From Lonicera japonica (taxonomy: Eukaryota; Streptophyta; Magnoliopsida; Dipsacales; Caprifoliaceae), in NCBI GenBank assembly GCA_021464415.1, contig CM038467.1, positions 50,759,309 to 50,823,308 on the forward strand: a stretch of 64,000 nt of DNA, given 5' to 3'. Below, in pieces: positions 1 to 10,713 of this stretch. The notes below the pieces were generated by a model. The model was given only the letters and a program-made list of their open reading frames with translations. It ran no database searches and was not told where the DNA came from. A program made the position numbers and the translations under genes. The first letter of the stretch is position 1; the number at the start of each line of letters is the position of its first letter.

Positions 1-1315
1 CGCTTCCAAGATGAACTGGAGGCACTAAGCCTTACCGATAACAAAATTCGCGGCAAAATACCAGAGTGGGTGTCTCATATGTCAAAAGAAACCCTTGGTT
101 TAATCGACTTCAGGGGTAACATGCTGGAAGGGTTTGAGCAGCTCCCAGAAGTTCTTCCGTGGGTCAACCTAGGTATACTAGACCTTACGAATAACATGCT
201 ACGAGGACCACTCCCAGTTCCATCACTTAAAATATTTATTTACCGAATATCATCCAATTTACTGACTGGAGAAATTCCTTCATCCTTCTGCGGCATGAGT
301 GATATTCTTACACTCGATTTATCTAATAACAGCATGCATGGCAGAATTCCTCCTTGTTTGGGAAACCTAAGTTCCTTGTTAGTGCTTGATCTCAAGGGCA
401 ACAAATTCTCAGGAAGCATTCTTCAAACATACAGAGAAGGAAACAATTTAAGGATGATTGATTTAAGTCAAAATCTATTGGAGGGGCAGATACCAAGATC
501 ATTAGTAGATTGTGTAAATCTTGAGATCCTTGATCTTGGAGACAACCAAATAGAGGACACTTTCCCCTTTTGGTTGGGAGCTCTTCCAAGGTTGAGGATT
601 CTTGTCTTGCGGTCCAACAGATTCAATGGTGTAGTAGAGGGTCCCATAATGAATGAGATTTCCCTGAGTTGCGGATTATTGACCTCTCTAACAATGGCTT
701 TATTGGTAACTTGCCCTTAGGCTGGAACGCAATGAAAATTGCTCATGTAGACCAAGTAGCATATCTGAAGGCAAACATATCTGTTTCAATGCATGAAAGA
801 AACTGGAATCTCGGCATTGATTACACAATGACCATAACACCAAATCCGTAAAAACCAATTGTGAGAAGATCCTCAATGTCTTCATAGCCGTTGATCTCTC
901 TAGCAATAAATCAAGGGGGATTATTCCACATTCTATTGGAAGCTTGAAGGGCTTCAGTCACCCAACCTTTCAAATAATGACCTTATTGGTCCATACCACC
1001 ATCTTTGGGGCAACTTTCACTTCTTGAATCATTGACATTTCTCGAAACAAGCTCTCGGGGGAGATCCCTACACAACTGGTGCTCCTAAATTTTCTTGCTG
1101 TTCTATCTATGTCCTATAACAATCTCAGTGTCCCGTTGCCGAAAGGAAAACATTCGATACATTTCAGAATGATTCATACGTGGGGAATTTAGCTCTCTGT
1201 GGAGGCCTTTATCCAGGAGTATGTGGAGATCGAGGGAAAACATCGCTTCGACCATTGAACAAGGTGATGATTCTGAGTTTCCAAGTGGAGTAGATTGGGT
1301 TGTCAAAGCTTGGGA
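1..1315 (+). pseudogene. LRR receptor-like protein (RLP) pseudogene, 3' part
   Basis: A run of leucine-rich repeats of the plant extracellular type (L..LDLS.N...G.IP) is read from base 1 to 720, for example LDLSNNSMHGRIPP and MIDLSQNLLEGQIPRSL. The frame then shifts at about 665-720 to MRIIDLSNNGFIGNLPLGW, is broken again near 850, and further LRR pieces (SRNKLSGEIPTQL) lie at about 1040-1080. Around 1170-1310 are the features that close RLP ectodomains: a GNLALCGG-like C-terminal cap, then an acidic juxtamembrane stretch DDSEFPSGVDWVV. The membrane segment should follow but falls in the N gap. No kinase is visible. RLPs act at the plasma membrane in pathogen or developmental signalling with partner kinases. 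The 5' half lies outside the window. At least three frame breaks make this a pseudogene unless the assembly is faulty. Confidence 0.85.
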
Positions 1316-1415
1316 NNNNNNNNNNNNNNNNNNNNNNNNNNNNNNNNNNNNNNNNNNNNNNNNNNNNNNNNNNNNNNNNNNNNNNNNNNNNNNNNNNNNN
1401 NNNNNNNNNNNNNNN
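1316..1415. other. Assembly gap (100 N)
   Basis: Exactly 100 N bases, a common placeholder for a scaffold gap of unknown size. The receptor-like gene ends at its left edge and pararetroviral sequence begins at its right edge, so the true junction between them is not seen. Confidence 0.99.
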
Positions 1416-2929
1416 GAATGAAAATTAAAAATCCAAAATTTCATTTACATTGAATTTTATACATGAATTAAAAGACTCCCAACAAACTACAACACATTTT
1501 TTGGATAAAAATGTTATAGAAATATTTGAGCCTCGTCCTTTCGATTCAGCAATTCAACCAAGATTGATGAATTGGAGAGATCTCGAAATCCCAGAGAATG
1601 AATTTTACATACGGTAGTGACGAAGAACCTGAAAAATAACAAAACAATGTTGAAATTACAAGTTTCAGGCAATAATGTTTATTTTAGAAGTACTAGTAAA
1701 AATTCACAATGGCAACAAAACTTTCCTAAACCATCTTTGGAAGCACCAAAGAAATCAATTAATTTGAAAAAGGGGAGAGTAGTCAAAGAAATAATTCCTT
1801 AAAAATTCCAATATTACCAGGAACTACTAGTAAAAATGAAGCTAATAAATCAAGCCAAATATATCATTTCCAATTAGGAAAAGAAGAAATATATTTTCAC
1901 CAAGTCATGGAAAGAAAAGATATAAATATGTTTTGGATATTTTAATTTTGCAGGCTAAAAACAATATAGTATATGTACGTTAATAGATACCGGAGCAACA
2001 ATATGCTCTTGTAGACCAAATGCGTTTACCACCAGAAAAATGGAAATATGAAGAATCCAATTTCTGTTACGGGTATAAACGGTACTCAAAATTTTATTAC
2101 TTTAAAAGCAAAAAGAGTAGCAATTTGGTTTAATGAAAAGAAATTTATTATTCCAAAATTTTATGTTTCCGTGAAATGCATGAGATATTATTTTGGAAAT
2201 AATTTTATTTCAGAATACTTACCAATGACCATAAATAATGGAACACTTGGATTAACATTAAATAAAGAAATGATAGAAATTCCACTTTTACAACAACATA
2301 AATACAAATGTGATCGTGGATTTTCACCAGTTAAAAATGGAGAAATGACTCCTATAATAAAAGTATTAGAAGAAACTCATTGGCTTTATAAATTTTAAAA
2401 GAAAATTTTTAGTGAAAACCCACTAAAATTATGGATAAAAGTCCTAGATATTGTCAACTTAAATTAAGAGACCCAAATGTAATTATAAGAGTAAAACCAA
2501 TGATTTATACTATAAAAGAAATTGATGAATTTGATAACCAAATCAAAGAATTACTAGATACAAACTTATTGAAGAAACAGTAAGTGCACACTCTAGTCCA
2601 GCATTCATGGTACGAAACCGTAGTGAAATAAAAAGAGGAAAAGCTAGAATGGTAATAAATTATAAAAGATTAAATGAACAATTAGTATTTGATGGTTATT
2701 TTATCCCAAGAAAGGATGTTTTAATTAATCAAACTAAAGGTAAAAAGATTTTTAGTAAATTCGATTGTAAATCAGGCTGGCAGTTAAAATTAACTGAAGA
2801 ATCAAAACCACTAACAGCCTTTAGTACTCCAAGAGGACATTATCAATGGAATGTTGTGCCTTTTGGACTAAATATAGCACCACAAGTATTCCAACGATGG
2901 ATGGACGGAATCTTTGAAGACAGCCTTTA
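1416..2929 (+). pseudogene. Endogenous pararetrovirus segment A: movement protein tail, protease, partial RT
   Basis: The sequence is near-identical to 9920-11320. It starts in the C-terminal tail of the movement protein (about 1435-1610), passes a linker, then the aspartic protease (about 1930-2240; Asp-Thr-Gly is visible near 1987 after frame breaks) and enters reverse transcriptase (2400-2929, with the conserved VPFGLNIAPQVFQRWMDGI block). Single-base indels break the frame at about 1610, 1800, 1970, 2390 and 2570. RT stops before the catalytic YxDD motif at a junction near 2930, where inverted viral leader sequence begins. Caulimovirid protease matures the polyprotein and RT copies pregenomic RNA; this copy can encode neither. 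The left edge is the assembly gap, so more virus could be hidden there. Confidence 0.88.
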
Positions 2930-3027
2930 GTACCAGAAATTAAAATTTTAACTTAAAATTAAAATACCATAAATTAAAACAGAAAAATAAAGATAGAAAT
3001 ACTTACATAATAAAAGTGAAACCAATT

Positions 3028-3039
3028 GCTCTGATACCA
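3028..3039 (-). promoter_or_regulatory. Pararetroviral primer-binding site, tRNA-Met
   Basis: On the minus strand the sequence reads TGGTATCAGAGC, complementary to the 3' end of plant initiator tRNA-Met. This is the minus-strand DNA primer site that defines position 1 of Caulimoviridae genomes. It is followed on the minus strand by leader sequence to about 2936. Confidence 0.9.
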
Positions 3040-3525
3040 ATTACAAAGATGCAGAATAGAGGATCAAAAATTTTATTTATTGATATGGATGAACTAATTA
3101 TACAGAGGTTTTTAGAGAAGAAGGGACAATTTTTTCATTACGGTAGATGAGAGAAGGTTTTTTACAGATGATCCCCAAACCTACAATGTTATCTCCTTAT
3201 ATAATGGAGATATTCTCTTCCATGTCAAAAACCACCGACAAATTCTAGCTAATCTTTACTCACATTCAACTTCCACCAACTTTACTATTGAAAAAGTAAT
3301 TCAATAGTAACTTTACTATTAATCGAAAATGACATAAAGTTAATAAATAGTAATTATACAATAATTATACAATGACTCTTTATTTATGTCCGCATAGCTG
3401 TCTACTGTCTACGAACATCTTGATTCCTCCACCACCTTCGAGAACTTGTACACCTTTCGTGTGCTGGATCGGTTGTGCAGTCGGTCAGTAGGCGACAAAT
3501 TCTTTGACGTCACGGATGACGTTTT
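3040..3525 (-). promoter_or_regulatory. Pararetroviral intergenic promoter and terminal region (copy B)
   Basis: On the minus strand this holds an as-1-like pair of TGACG motifs (3505-3509 and 3517-3521, on the plus strand; TGACGTCA palindrome at 3505-3512). About 300 bases further is a TATATAA box (minus strand, 3197-3203), and an AATAAA-type poly(A) signal lies at about 3068-3080, just before the primer site. This is the layout of a caulimovirid pregenomic RNA promoter, where the poly(A) signal sits shortly after the start site in the terminal repeat. The same block, without the as-1 pair, is at 6817-7200 in the opposite orientation. Confidence 0.75.
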
Positions 3526-3536
3526 TAGTCTTTCGT

Positions 3537-5066
3537 CTAACCCTCCATTTGATTAATGAGGTTAGCTTCTCCGACAGAGTCCAATGACAGGCTATCAATA
3601 GGACTTGAATTTGAGCCGAAATTGATTTGATTTTCCATTTCCTTGGCCTCCATCAATAAATCATATGGAATATCTAAATGATTTTTATCTTTTAGATTTT
3701 CCAAAAAGGTTTTTACCTCAAGCATTTGTTCGTGGGAGACTTGATATGTAGAATTTAAATCCGTCATAAAAAGTCTCCTTCCATCCGTTACCATTGTTTT
3801 GTAGTAATTTGGATACGGATGAACTGTTTGGTACAGCTGTTTGGCTGTTGTAGAAATATGTATTAAACTTCTTAGAAAATATTTTCTAATATTAAGTTCA
3901 TATATGGGGGTTCCAGAATACATATCATTTTCAAACCATTGATATTCGGATTGCTCTGTGGCTCGGAGCTCCCATATTTGGTATGGCTGGTAGAATTTTT
4001 CTCTGAACCGCCATCCAGTAGAACTTGTTATATGAAAAGATAACATTATATTATATTTATGTTTGTGTACCACATGATAGACCATGGCTTTGATCATCAT
4101 AGGTATTTAGTAAGGTTACAAGAAAATTACTGGGAACATAATGTGGTTCACAAGTCCCCAATCAATCGTTTCAGTATTCCAAAGATCATCTTCTGCATAA
4201 AGATGGATTTTTGGAATTTCTTCATGATCATTTAAATTTTGACCATATTGATTCAAAAGACTTTTTATCTTTGAATTTTGGTCTCAATTTGATTTTTTGA
4301 AGAATTCTATTTGAAATAAAGGTCTAAGGAGAAAGAGTCTTGCTTCTCATAAAGACAAATTCTTCTAATAGTATAGAATATATTATCTGAAAATTCATTT
4401 TCTAATAATTCTGCAAAAGAAAGGAAATTTACTTGTTCAATCGAATCATAAGAAGTTCAGTTTCATAATTCATTTGTTTTAGAATTTTGAAACCAAGAGT
4501 TTTAAAATTCTCAAGATGTTGCATTAATTCTTGAAAGGTTCTTGTTTGTTCAAAAATCCTTTCACAAAGATTGCTCATATTTACGCGAAACTCTTTTTTG
4601 TTTCCGGAAATTTGAGCTTTCCAAACCTTATTTAAAGGTTCATAAATTTCTGGGGGTATTCCCGGATTATAAAAGTCTTTTATTTCTTCAACGTTGGGAA
4701 TTTTTTTTCCCTTGTTGTTAAACCAGAAAATTGTTGTACTAAATTAGGAAAATAATGTGCAGGGGTGGACTGTCTTGTCCATTCATCCCACACTGCCATT
4801 CCTTGGTGCAAATTTTGATATTTTTGGTGAGTAGCACCAGGGAAATTTAATACTTGAGTTTGGCATTGAAACCAACTATTATAAATGTCTGGTTGGCGTC
4901 CTCTAAATACAACATACACCGGTTGTGTTTCGAGCGGTGGATTTGTACTCACAGTTCCTTGGTTAGGCTGTGAAGGTGATCCGGATGTAGTATGTTTTGC
5001 CTTTTTAGCAATAGAAATCCATCCTTCATTTTTGATTTTGTTTTTCCCCTTGTTAGGGTCAGTCAT
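3537..5066 (-). pseudogene. Transactivator/viroplasmin-like (TAV) pseudogene, pararetrovirus
   Basis: The likely start is the minus-strand ATG near 5066 (MTDPNKGK), just downstream of the RNase H stop. The frame runs to 4680 and contains the caulimovirus viroplasmin fold, with YVVFRGRQPDIYNSWFQC followed by a V-x-NFPGA-x-H-Q-K-Y block at about residues 50-85 of this ORF. That domain is shared with the hybrid-binding domain of RNase H1. The frame breaks after 4680; related sequence continues to 4100, then a 187-codon frame ends at 3537. In caulimovirids this protein forms inclusion bodies and reactivates translation on polycistronic RNA. Total length (about 1.5 kb) suits a TAV gene. It is broken by at least three frameshifts or stops. 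Identity of the 4100-3537 part as the TAV C-terminus rests on position alone. Confidence 0.72.
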
Positions 5067-5101
5067 TGCTGTAAAAGAAAATAATATTAGTCCATTGTAT
5101 T

Positions 5102-6400
5102 TAATGGTCTTCAATAAAGTTCCTGCTAAGATAATCTGCAAGAAAATTATTAGTACCTTTTAAATGTTCAACTTCAAAAGTATATAAAGCAATTTGATTA
5201 TACCATTTCAATCTCCTACCTTCAAGAATATTTCTTTTGTTAATAAGGAAATCTTTAACTGCTTGATTATCAGTTCTAATAATAAAATCTTCTGGGGCTA
5301 AGAAGATATGGAATTTTTTAATTGCTAATTTAATTGCTAATAATTCTTTTTCAAATATAATATATTTTATTTCATTTGGTTTAATTTTCCTTGAATTATA
5401 ACCACATATTAATTCTTGTTTTTGTAGATTTTTTGGTATTGGAGTTTTTCTAGCTCGTATACCAAGATTATTAAACTCGATTTCTGTCCAAAGCTTTGCT
5501 GGAATTGCTTTAAGAACACAACCCCAACATAATTAAGAAGCATCTGTTTCAAGAATTAGTTTATCTCCTTGTTGTGGGAAATAAACTTTGGGACAATTAG
5601 CAAGAATATCATTTTTTATGTTTCTTACTAAAGTTGTATCTTTATTTGTCCAAACAAATTCATCACTTTTCTTGAGTTTTTCAAGAAGAGGTAATTCTTT
5701 TTGAGATAATCCTTAAGGTCTTCAAGATTCCGTCCATCCATCGTTGGAATACTTGTGGTGCATATTTAGTCCAAAAGGCACAACATTCCATTGATAATGT
5801 CCTCTTTGGAGTACTAAAGGCTGTTAGTGGTTTTGATTCTTCAGTTAATTTTAATTGCCAGAATCCTGATTTACAATTGAATTTACTAAAAATCTTTTTA
5901 CCTTTAGTTTGATTAATTAAAACATCCTTTCTTAGGATAAAATAACCATCAAATACTAATTGTTCATTTAATCTTTTATAATTTTTTACCATTCTAGCTT
6001 TTCCTCTTTTTATTTCACTATGGTTTCGTACCATGAATGCTGGACTAGAGTGTGCACTTACTGTTTCTTCAATAAGTTTTGTATCTAGTAATTCTTTGAT
6101 TTGGTTATCAAATTCATCAATATCTTTTATGGTATAAATCATTGGTTTTACTCTTATAATTACATTTGGGTCTCTTAATTTAAGTTGACAATATCTAGGA
6201 CTTTTATCCCATAATTTTAGTGGGTTTTCACTAAAATTTTCTTTTAAAGTTTCATAAAGCCAATGAGTTTCTTCTAATACTTTTATTATAGGAGTCATTT
6301 CTCCTTTTTTTAACTGGAAAATCCACGACACATTTGTATTTATGTTGTTGTAAAAGTGGAATTCTATCATTTCTTTATTTAATTTAATCCAGTGTTCCAT
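5102..6400 (-). pseudogene. Pararetroviral RT-RNase H pseudogene (copy B)
   Basis: RT is read from about 6330 to 5690 with the conserved block ending NYAPQVFQRWMDGI-like sequence near 5740, where a frame change occurs. The RNase H part (about 5600-5102) shows the acidic residues in order: LILETDAS, FEKELLAI, RTDNQAV and FLADYLSR. It ends at a stop near 5102, shortly before the transactivator start. An in-frame stop follows the first catalytic Asp (DAS, then stop, about 5542), and a further frameshift near 5700 separates RT from RNase H. RT and RNase H copy pregenomic RNA into DNA in the cytoplasm. This is the only copy in the window that keeps RNase H. Confidence 0.85.
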
Positions 6401-6812
6401 TATTTATGGTCATTGGTAAGTATTCTGAAATAAAATTATTTCCTAAAATAATATCTCCATGCATTTCACGGAAACATAAAATTTTTGGAATAATAAATTT
6501 CTTTTCATTAAACCAAATTGCTACTCTTTTTGCTTTAAAGTAATAAAATTTTGAGTACCGTTTATACCCGTAACAGAAATTGGATTCTTCATTTTTATCC
6601 ATTTTTCTGGTGGCAACGCATTTGGTCCTACAAGAGCATATTGTTGCTCCGGTATCTATAACGTACATAGACTATAATGTTTATAGCCTGCAAAATTAAA
6701 ATATCCCAAAACATATGTATATCTTTTTCTTTCCATGACTTGGTGAAAATATTATTTCTTCTTTTCCTAGTTGGAAATGATATATTTGGCTTGATTTACT
6801 AGTTTCATTTTT
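6384..6812 (-). pseudogene. Pararetroviral aspartic protease fragment (copy B)
   Basis: The minus-strand frame from 6668 contains the active-site triplet as YVIDTGATICSC, followed by frame-shifted sequence that matches the protease of segment C (about 10450-10680). The 6812-6670 portion matches the linker before the protease. The fragment starts at the head-to-head junction with segment C. Caulimovirid protease is a retropepsin-like enzyme that cleaves the polyprotein; here it is frameshifted at about 6600 and 6540. Confidence 0.82.
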
Positions 6813-6816
6813 ACAA

Positions 6817-7200
6817 GGAATCAAGATGTTCGTAGACAGTAGACAGATGTGCGGACATAAATAAAGTGTCATTGTATAATTATTGTATAATTACTATTTA
6901 TTAACTTTATGTCATTTTTGATAATAGTAAAGTTACTATTGAATTACTTTTTCAATAGTAAAGTTGGTGGAAGTTGGATGTGAGTAAAGATTAGCTAGAA
7001 TTTTGTCGGTGGTTTTTGACTTGGAGGAGAATATCTCCATATAATAAGGAGATAACATTGTAGTTTTGGGGCATCTGTAAAAAACCTTCTCTCATCCACC
7101 GTAATGAAAAAATGCCCCTTCTTCTCTAAAAACCTCTGTATAATAGTTCATCCATATCAATAAATAAAATATTTGATCCTCTATTTCTGCATCTTTGTAA
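6817..7200 (+). promoter_or_regulatory. Pararetroviral promoter and terminal region (copy C)
   Basis: Inverted counterpart of 3040-3420. It has a TATA-like ATATAATAAG at about 7039-7048 (mutated from the TATATAA of copy B), an AATAAATAAA poly(A) signal at about 7159-7168, and ends at the primer site. The as-1-like pair of copy B is absent because the segment begins after it. Confidence 0.7.
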
Positions 7201-7201
7201 T

Positions 7202-7213
7202 TGGTATCAGAGG
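7202..7213 (+). promoter_or_regulatory. Pararetroviral primer-binding site, tRNA-Met (copy C)
   Basis: TGGTATCAGAGG matches the tRNA-Met complement TGGTATCAGAGC except for the last base. The leader runs from here to the first candidate start near 7473 with no long open frame. Confidence 0.87.
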
Positions 7214-7472
7214 AATTGGTTTCACTTTTATTATAAGTATTTCTATCTTTATTTTTCTGTTTTAATTTCTGGTATTTAATTTTAAGTTGAGATTGTACCT
7301 TTGTTTTTCTTGTGTGTTTTCATAAAACCCATACACCTATTACGTTTCAAAGCCCATATCTCCCATCAACCGTTTTAATAACTTTGTTGTGGCAATTAGG
7401 CTATTAAGGGAGCTGGTTTTAGGCACCTGAAACAACAGTAATAGGAGGTCTTAGGTACCATTGAAAACATTA

Positions 7473-7968
7473 ATGGAAGAACAAACATACAGTATTGACT
7501 TAGAATGTATTGCTCCTGTAATAGGTAAAAAAAAACTATGTATAATCACTATGTGCATATTGATAAACAATCTGAAAAAATAAGTAGTGTATGTGCTGCC
7601 TTAAATAATATGACTGATCTTATGATAGGTTGGATTAAGAAAATCGAACCTATGAATCTTAAAAATCAAAAACATCAAATGTTTGTAGAAAACAAACTTT
7701 TAAATCTAGAACATCACTAAATATGGAAAATAAATTCAATTAAAATGAATGAAAATATTGCAGATATTTTAAACTCTTTAGATGGTATGAATAGTTCTGG
7801 ATGTAACCAAACTCCTAGACTATACTACGGAACTGAAGAAATAAATACTTTTCAAACAGAAAAGTTAAATATACATAATTTATAAATGTAAAAGAAATTT
7901 AGATTATTGGCGAGAATTATATAAAGATCCAAATCTAATATTTCTGAAAGAAATAAAATAATAGAACA
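7473..7968 (+). pseudogene. Pararetroviral N-terminal coding region, broken
   Basis: An ATG at about 7473 opens a short frame (MEEQTYSIDLECIAPVIG) that meets a run of A residues near 7530. A different frame (7538-7720, 60 codons) follows, then more coding-like sequence to about 7960 with stops. The residues are charged and polar with possible heptad spacing (NNMTDLMIGWIKKI), as in the small coiled-coil proteins encoded upstream of the coat protein in some caulimovirids. I do not recognise a specific family. It could be a separate small ORF or the N-terminus of the coat polyprotein. Confidence 0.5.
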
Positions 7969-7969
7969 A

Positions 7970-9072
7970 ATGCAAACTACGTATTTGGAACATGAAAAAT
8001 TATTAAAACACTTTCAGTATGAAATAAATCAATATTCATGTGATGAAGAAGAACAAGAACCATCTCATATAGTAAACACTATAAGTGATGATGAAAAAGA
8101 AGAAAAAGAAAAAGAAAAGCAGAAAAACCTTAAAGGAATTCTAACTGGGAAGAATTCCAAGAATTTATGCAAAATCCTGCCACAGATAAAGAAGATTTCG
8201 TTAAAACAACAGAAACTTCAACTAGTGGTACTAAAAAAGAGGAAGAACCAAGTCCTTATTTCCTTAGAAGAGATGATTTAAATAAACAAGTAGTTGCACA
8301 ACATGGCACATATCTTGATTTAAGGAATGTCCCTTTTAAAGATCAAGAACAAACAATTAATGATTGGGCACAATCACTGTCCATTTTAATTACTAATTAT
8401 GGAAAAGTATGGACTAAAGAAAAATTCTTAGATTATGTAGCTGCAACTCTCCAAGGAGATGTTTTGCAATGGTTACAACAATGGGAAAAATCCGAAACTG
8501 GAAAACACCAAAAAGCCGCCTTACTTCAAAATTTTAAGACTTTTGATGAAATCTTAAATGATTTTGTTAAAATAATTAAAGAAAATTTAATTGGAAGTAC
8601 GGGAGAAACCCAAATCCAAGAAGACGCATATTACATATTATCAAAACTGGAATTATGTAATATTTGTCAATTTGAAGATTTTGTAGATCTTTTTAAAAAA
8701 TATTACTTTAAATTAGATCCACCAAATAATCAATATTGGTTGGAACAATTTTTTCATAAACTCCCAAATCCATGGGATGAATTAGCTATAAAGGGTTATC
8801 CTGAATGGCTAAAGAAAGTTGATAAAACTGATACACTTGGTTTTAGAATAAATTATGTGTTAAGAATTATACAAGAAAAATGTACTGAAATTAAAGCCAA
8901 AAAGCAAATGAAGAAAAATCAAATTTCTAATAATAAATCTGGCCAAAATTGTTGTGACAAAATATTAAAAGAAAATTGGAAAGTTGGTTGTGGACCAATT
9001 TTCTCTCAAAAAAGAAAAAGAAGGTTTAAAAGGAAACCTTGGAAAAAGAAATGCCTTTTTCCAAAACCATGA
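7970..9072 (+). pseudogene. Pararetroviral coat protein (broken)
   Basis: An acidic stretch (DEEEQEPSH, DDEKEEKEKEK) lies at 8040-8130. After a frameshift near 8140 there is a 301-codon frame (8167-9072). The central part has the capsid-like block NDWAQSLSILITNYGKVW and YVAATLQGDVLQWLQQW, and the end is strongly basic (KRKRRFKRKPWKKK). Acidic N-terminus, capsid core, basic tail and then a CCHC knuckle is the order in caulimovirid coat proteins. The CCHC lies in the next frame (9039 onward), so one frame change separates it from the core. Role: packaging of viral DNA and nuclear targeting. The reading frame is interrupted, so no full protein is encoded. Confidence 0.82.
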
Positions 9073-10685
9073 AATATATTAGAAAAAGAAAATTTTCTAA
9101 TAAAAATAAAAATAAACCAAATACAAAGAAAAAATGTAGATGTTATATCTGTAACGAAGAAGGCCATATTGCACCAGAATGTCCTAGAAAAGGAAAAAGT
9201 GCAAAGAAAATGATAAAATTTCTTGAAGAACAAGAATTAGAAGTATGTTATGGAAGTGAATTAGAAGAATATTCAGAAAATGATGAAATTCTTTATGAAA
9301 TGGAATCTGAATCAGACAGTTCAGATGATGAGGTAGTATTTATGATGAACACCATCGAAATACAACAAAATAATGAAAATGAGTTACAAACACTAACTCT
9401 AAAAGATGTTGTTGGTGAAGAATTAACTTTTACCAACGAACAATTAGAACAATTAGAAAAAACTCGTCAAATGGTTAAAAAGGAAGATATTTATAAATTA
9501 TCAAAATTTAAAATATTTTCCACAAGAATATTTGAGCAATTTAGTGGAAATACCACAGCTCAAAGTACAGATGAAGGAACAGCTGAAATTACACTGTTCG
9601 ATAAAATAAAAATTGCTAGATGGAGGAAAAAACATCCAGAAATTAGATATGTTCATATTGGATTAATTCAAATATGTATTACAGCCTTATTTAGATTAGG
9701 AATGGATACTCCAGTTGCAGTTTTAGTTCTGGATAAAAGATTTCTAAACCCTCTAAATGCAATAATTGGAGGAATACAATCAAATCTAGTAAATGGAATT
9801 ATTTGGTTTAACATCAAACCAAATTTTTTCATATCAATAACAGACCCAAATATAGAGGATTCTGTTAAAATAAAAATACAAACAAAAGGAATTGGAATGA
9901 AAAATACATCTTCCAATCTTTATATACATTGGAAAACAATACACGAGTTAACAAGACTCCCATTAACTACAACACATTTTTTGGATAAAAATGTTATAGA
10001 AATATTTGAGCCTCATCCTTTCGATTCAGCAATTCAACCAAGATTGATGAATTGGAGAGATCTCGAAATCCCTCGAGAATGGATTTTACCTACGGTAGTA
10101 GACGAAGAACCTGAAAAACAACAAAACAATGTTGAAATACAAGTTTCAGGCAATAATGTTTATTTTAGAAGTACTAGTAAAAATTCACAATGGCAACAAA
10201 ACTTTCCTAAACCATCTTTGGAAGCACCAAAGAAATCAATTAATTTTGAAAAAGGGGAGAGTAGTCAAAGAAATAATTCATTAAAAATTCCAATATTACA
10301 AGGAACTACTAGTAAAAATGAAATTAGTAAATCAAGCCAAATATATCATTTCCAACTAGGAAAAGAAGAAATAATATTTTCACCAAGTCATGGAAAGAAA
10401 AGATATACATATGTTTTGGGATATTTTAATTTTGCAGGCTATAAACAATATAGTCTATGTACATTAATAGATACCGGAGTAACAATATGCTCTTGTAGAC
10501 CAAATGCGTTGCCACCAGAAAAATGGATAAAAATGAAGAATCCAATTTATGTTACGGGTATAAACGGTACTCAAAATTTTATTACTTTAAAAGCAAAGAG
10601 AGTAGCAATTTGGTTTAATGAAAAGAAATTTATTATTCCAAAAAATTTTATGTTTTCCCTGAAATGCATGGAGATATTATTCTAG
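9039..10685 (+). pseudogene. Pararetroviral zinc knuckle, movement protein and protease in one frame
   Basis: A 548-codon open frame. Residues about 34-47 form a CCHC knuckle (CYICNEEGHIAPEC) belonging to the end of the coat protein. An acidic linker follows (residues 65-105). Residues about 150-345 match a 30K-type caulimovirid movement protein, with RWRKKHPEIRYVHIG, DTPVAVLVLDKRF and a closing WRDLEIPREWILP. From about 455 to 548 is the aspartic protease, with LIDTGVTICSC. The frame ends in the protease by a frameshift near 10660. Movement proteins form tubules at plasmodesmata; the protease matures the polyprotein. That movement protein and protease share one frame, downstream of the coat protein, is unusual (see findings). 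Confidence 0.83.
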
Positions 10686-10713
10686 GAAATAATTTTATTT
10701 CAAATATTTACCA

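Larger units (their letters stand above)
2936..6815 (-). mobile_element. Endogenous pararetrovirus segment B (inverted)
   Basis: A continuous minus-strand piece of the same Caulimoviridae genome. Read on the minus strand it runs protease (from about 6812), RT, RNase H, a transactivator/viroplasmin gene, the intergenic promoter, the terminal poly(A)-signal region, the tRNA-Met primer site (3028-3039) and about 90 bases of leader. This matches the end and start of a circular pararetroviral genome read through its origin, so the piece comes from a circular or concatemeric template. It abuts segment A tail-to-tail near 2930 and segment C head-to-head near 6816. The A+T content and codon usage match A and C, which supports a single virus species. 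Confidence 0.9.

Noticed and set aside
7202..7213. tRNA-Met-like sequences (also 3028-3039, 37931-37942, 57690-57701) as tRNA genes
   Set aside because: Only 12-18 bases match the tRNA 3' end; they are primer-binding sites next to LTRs or viral leaders.
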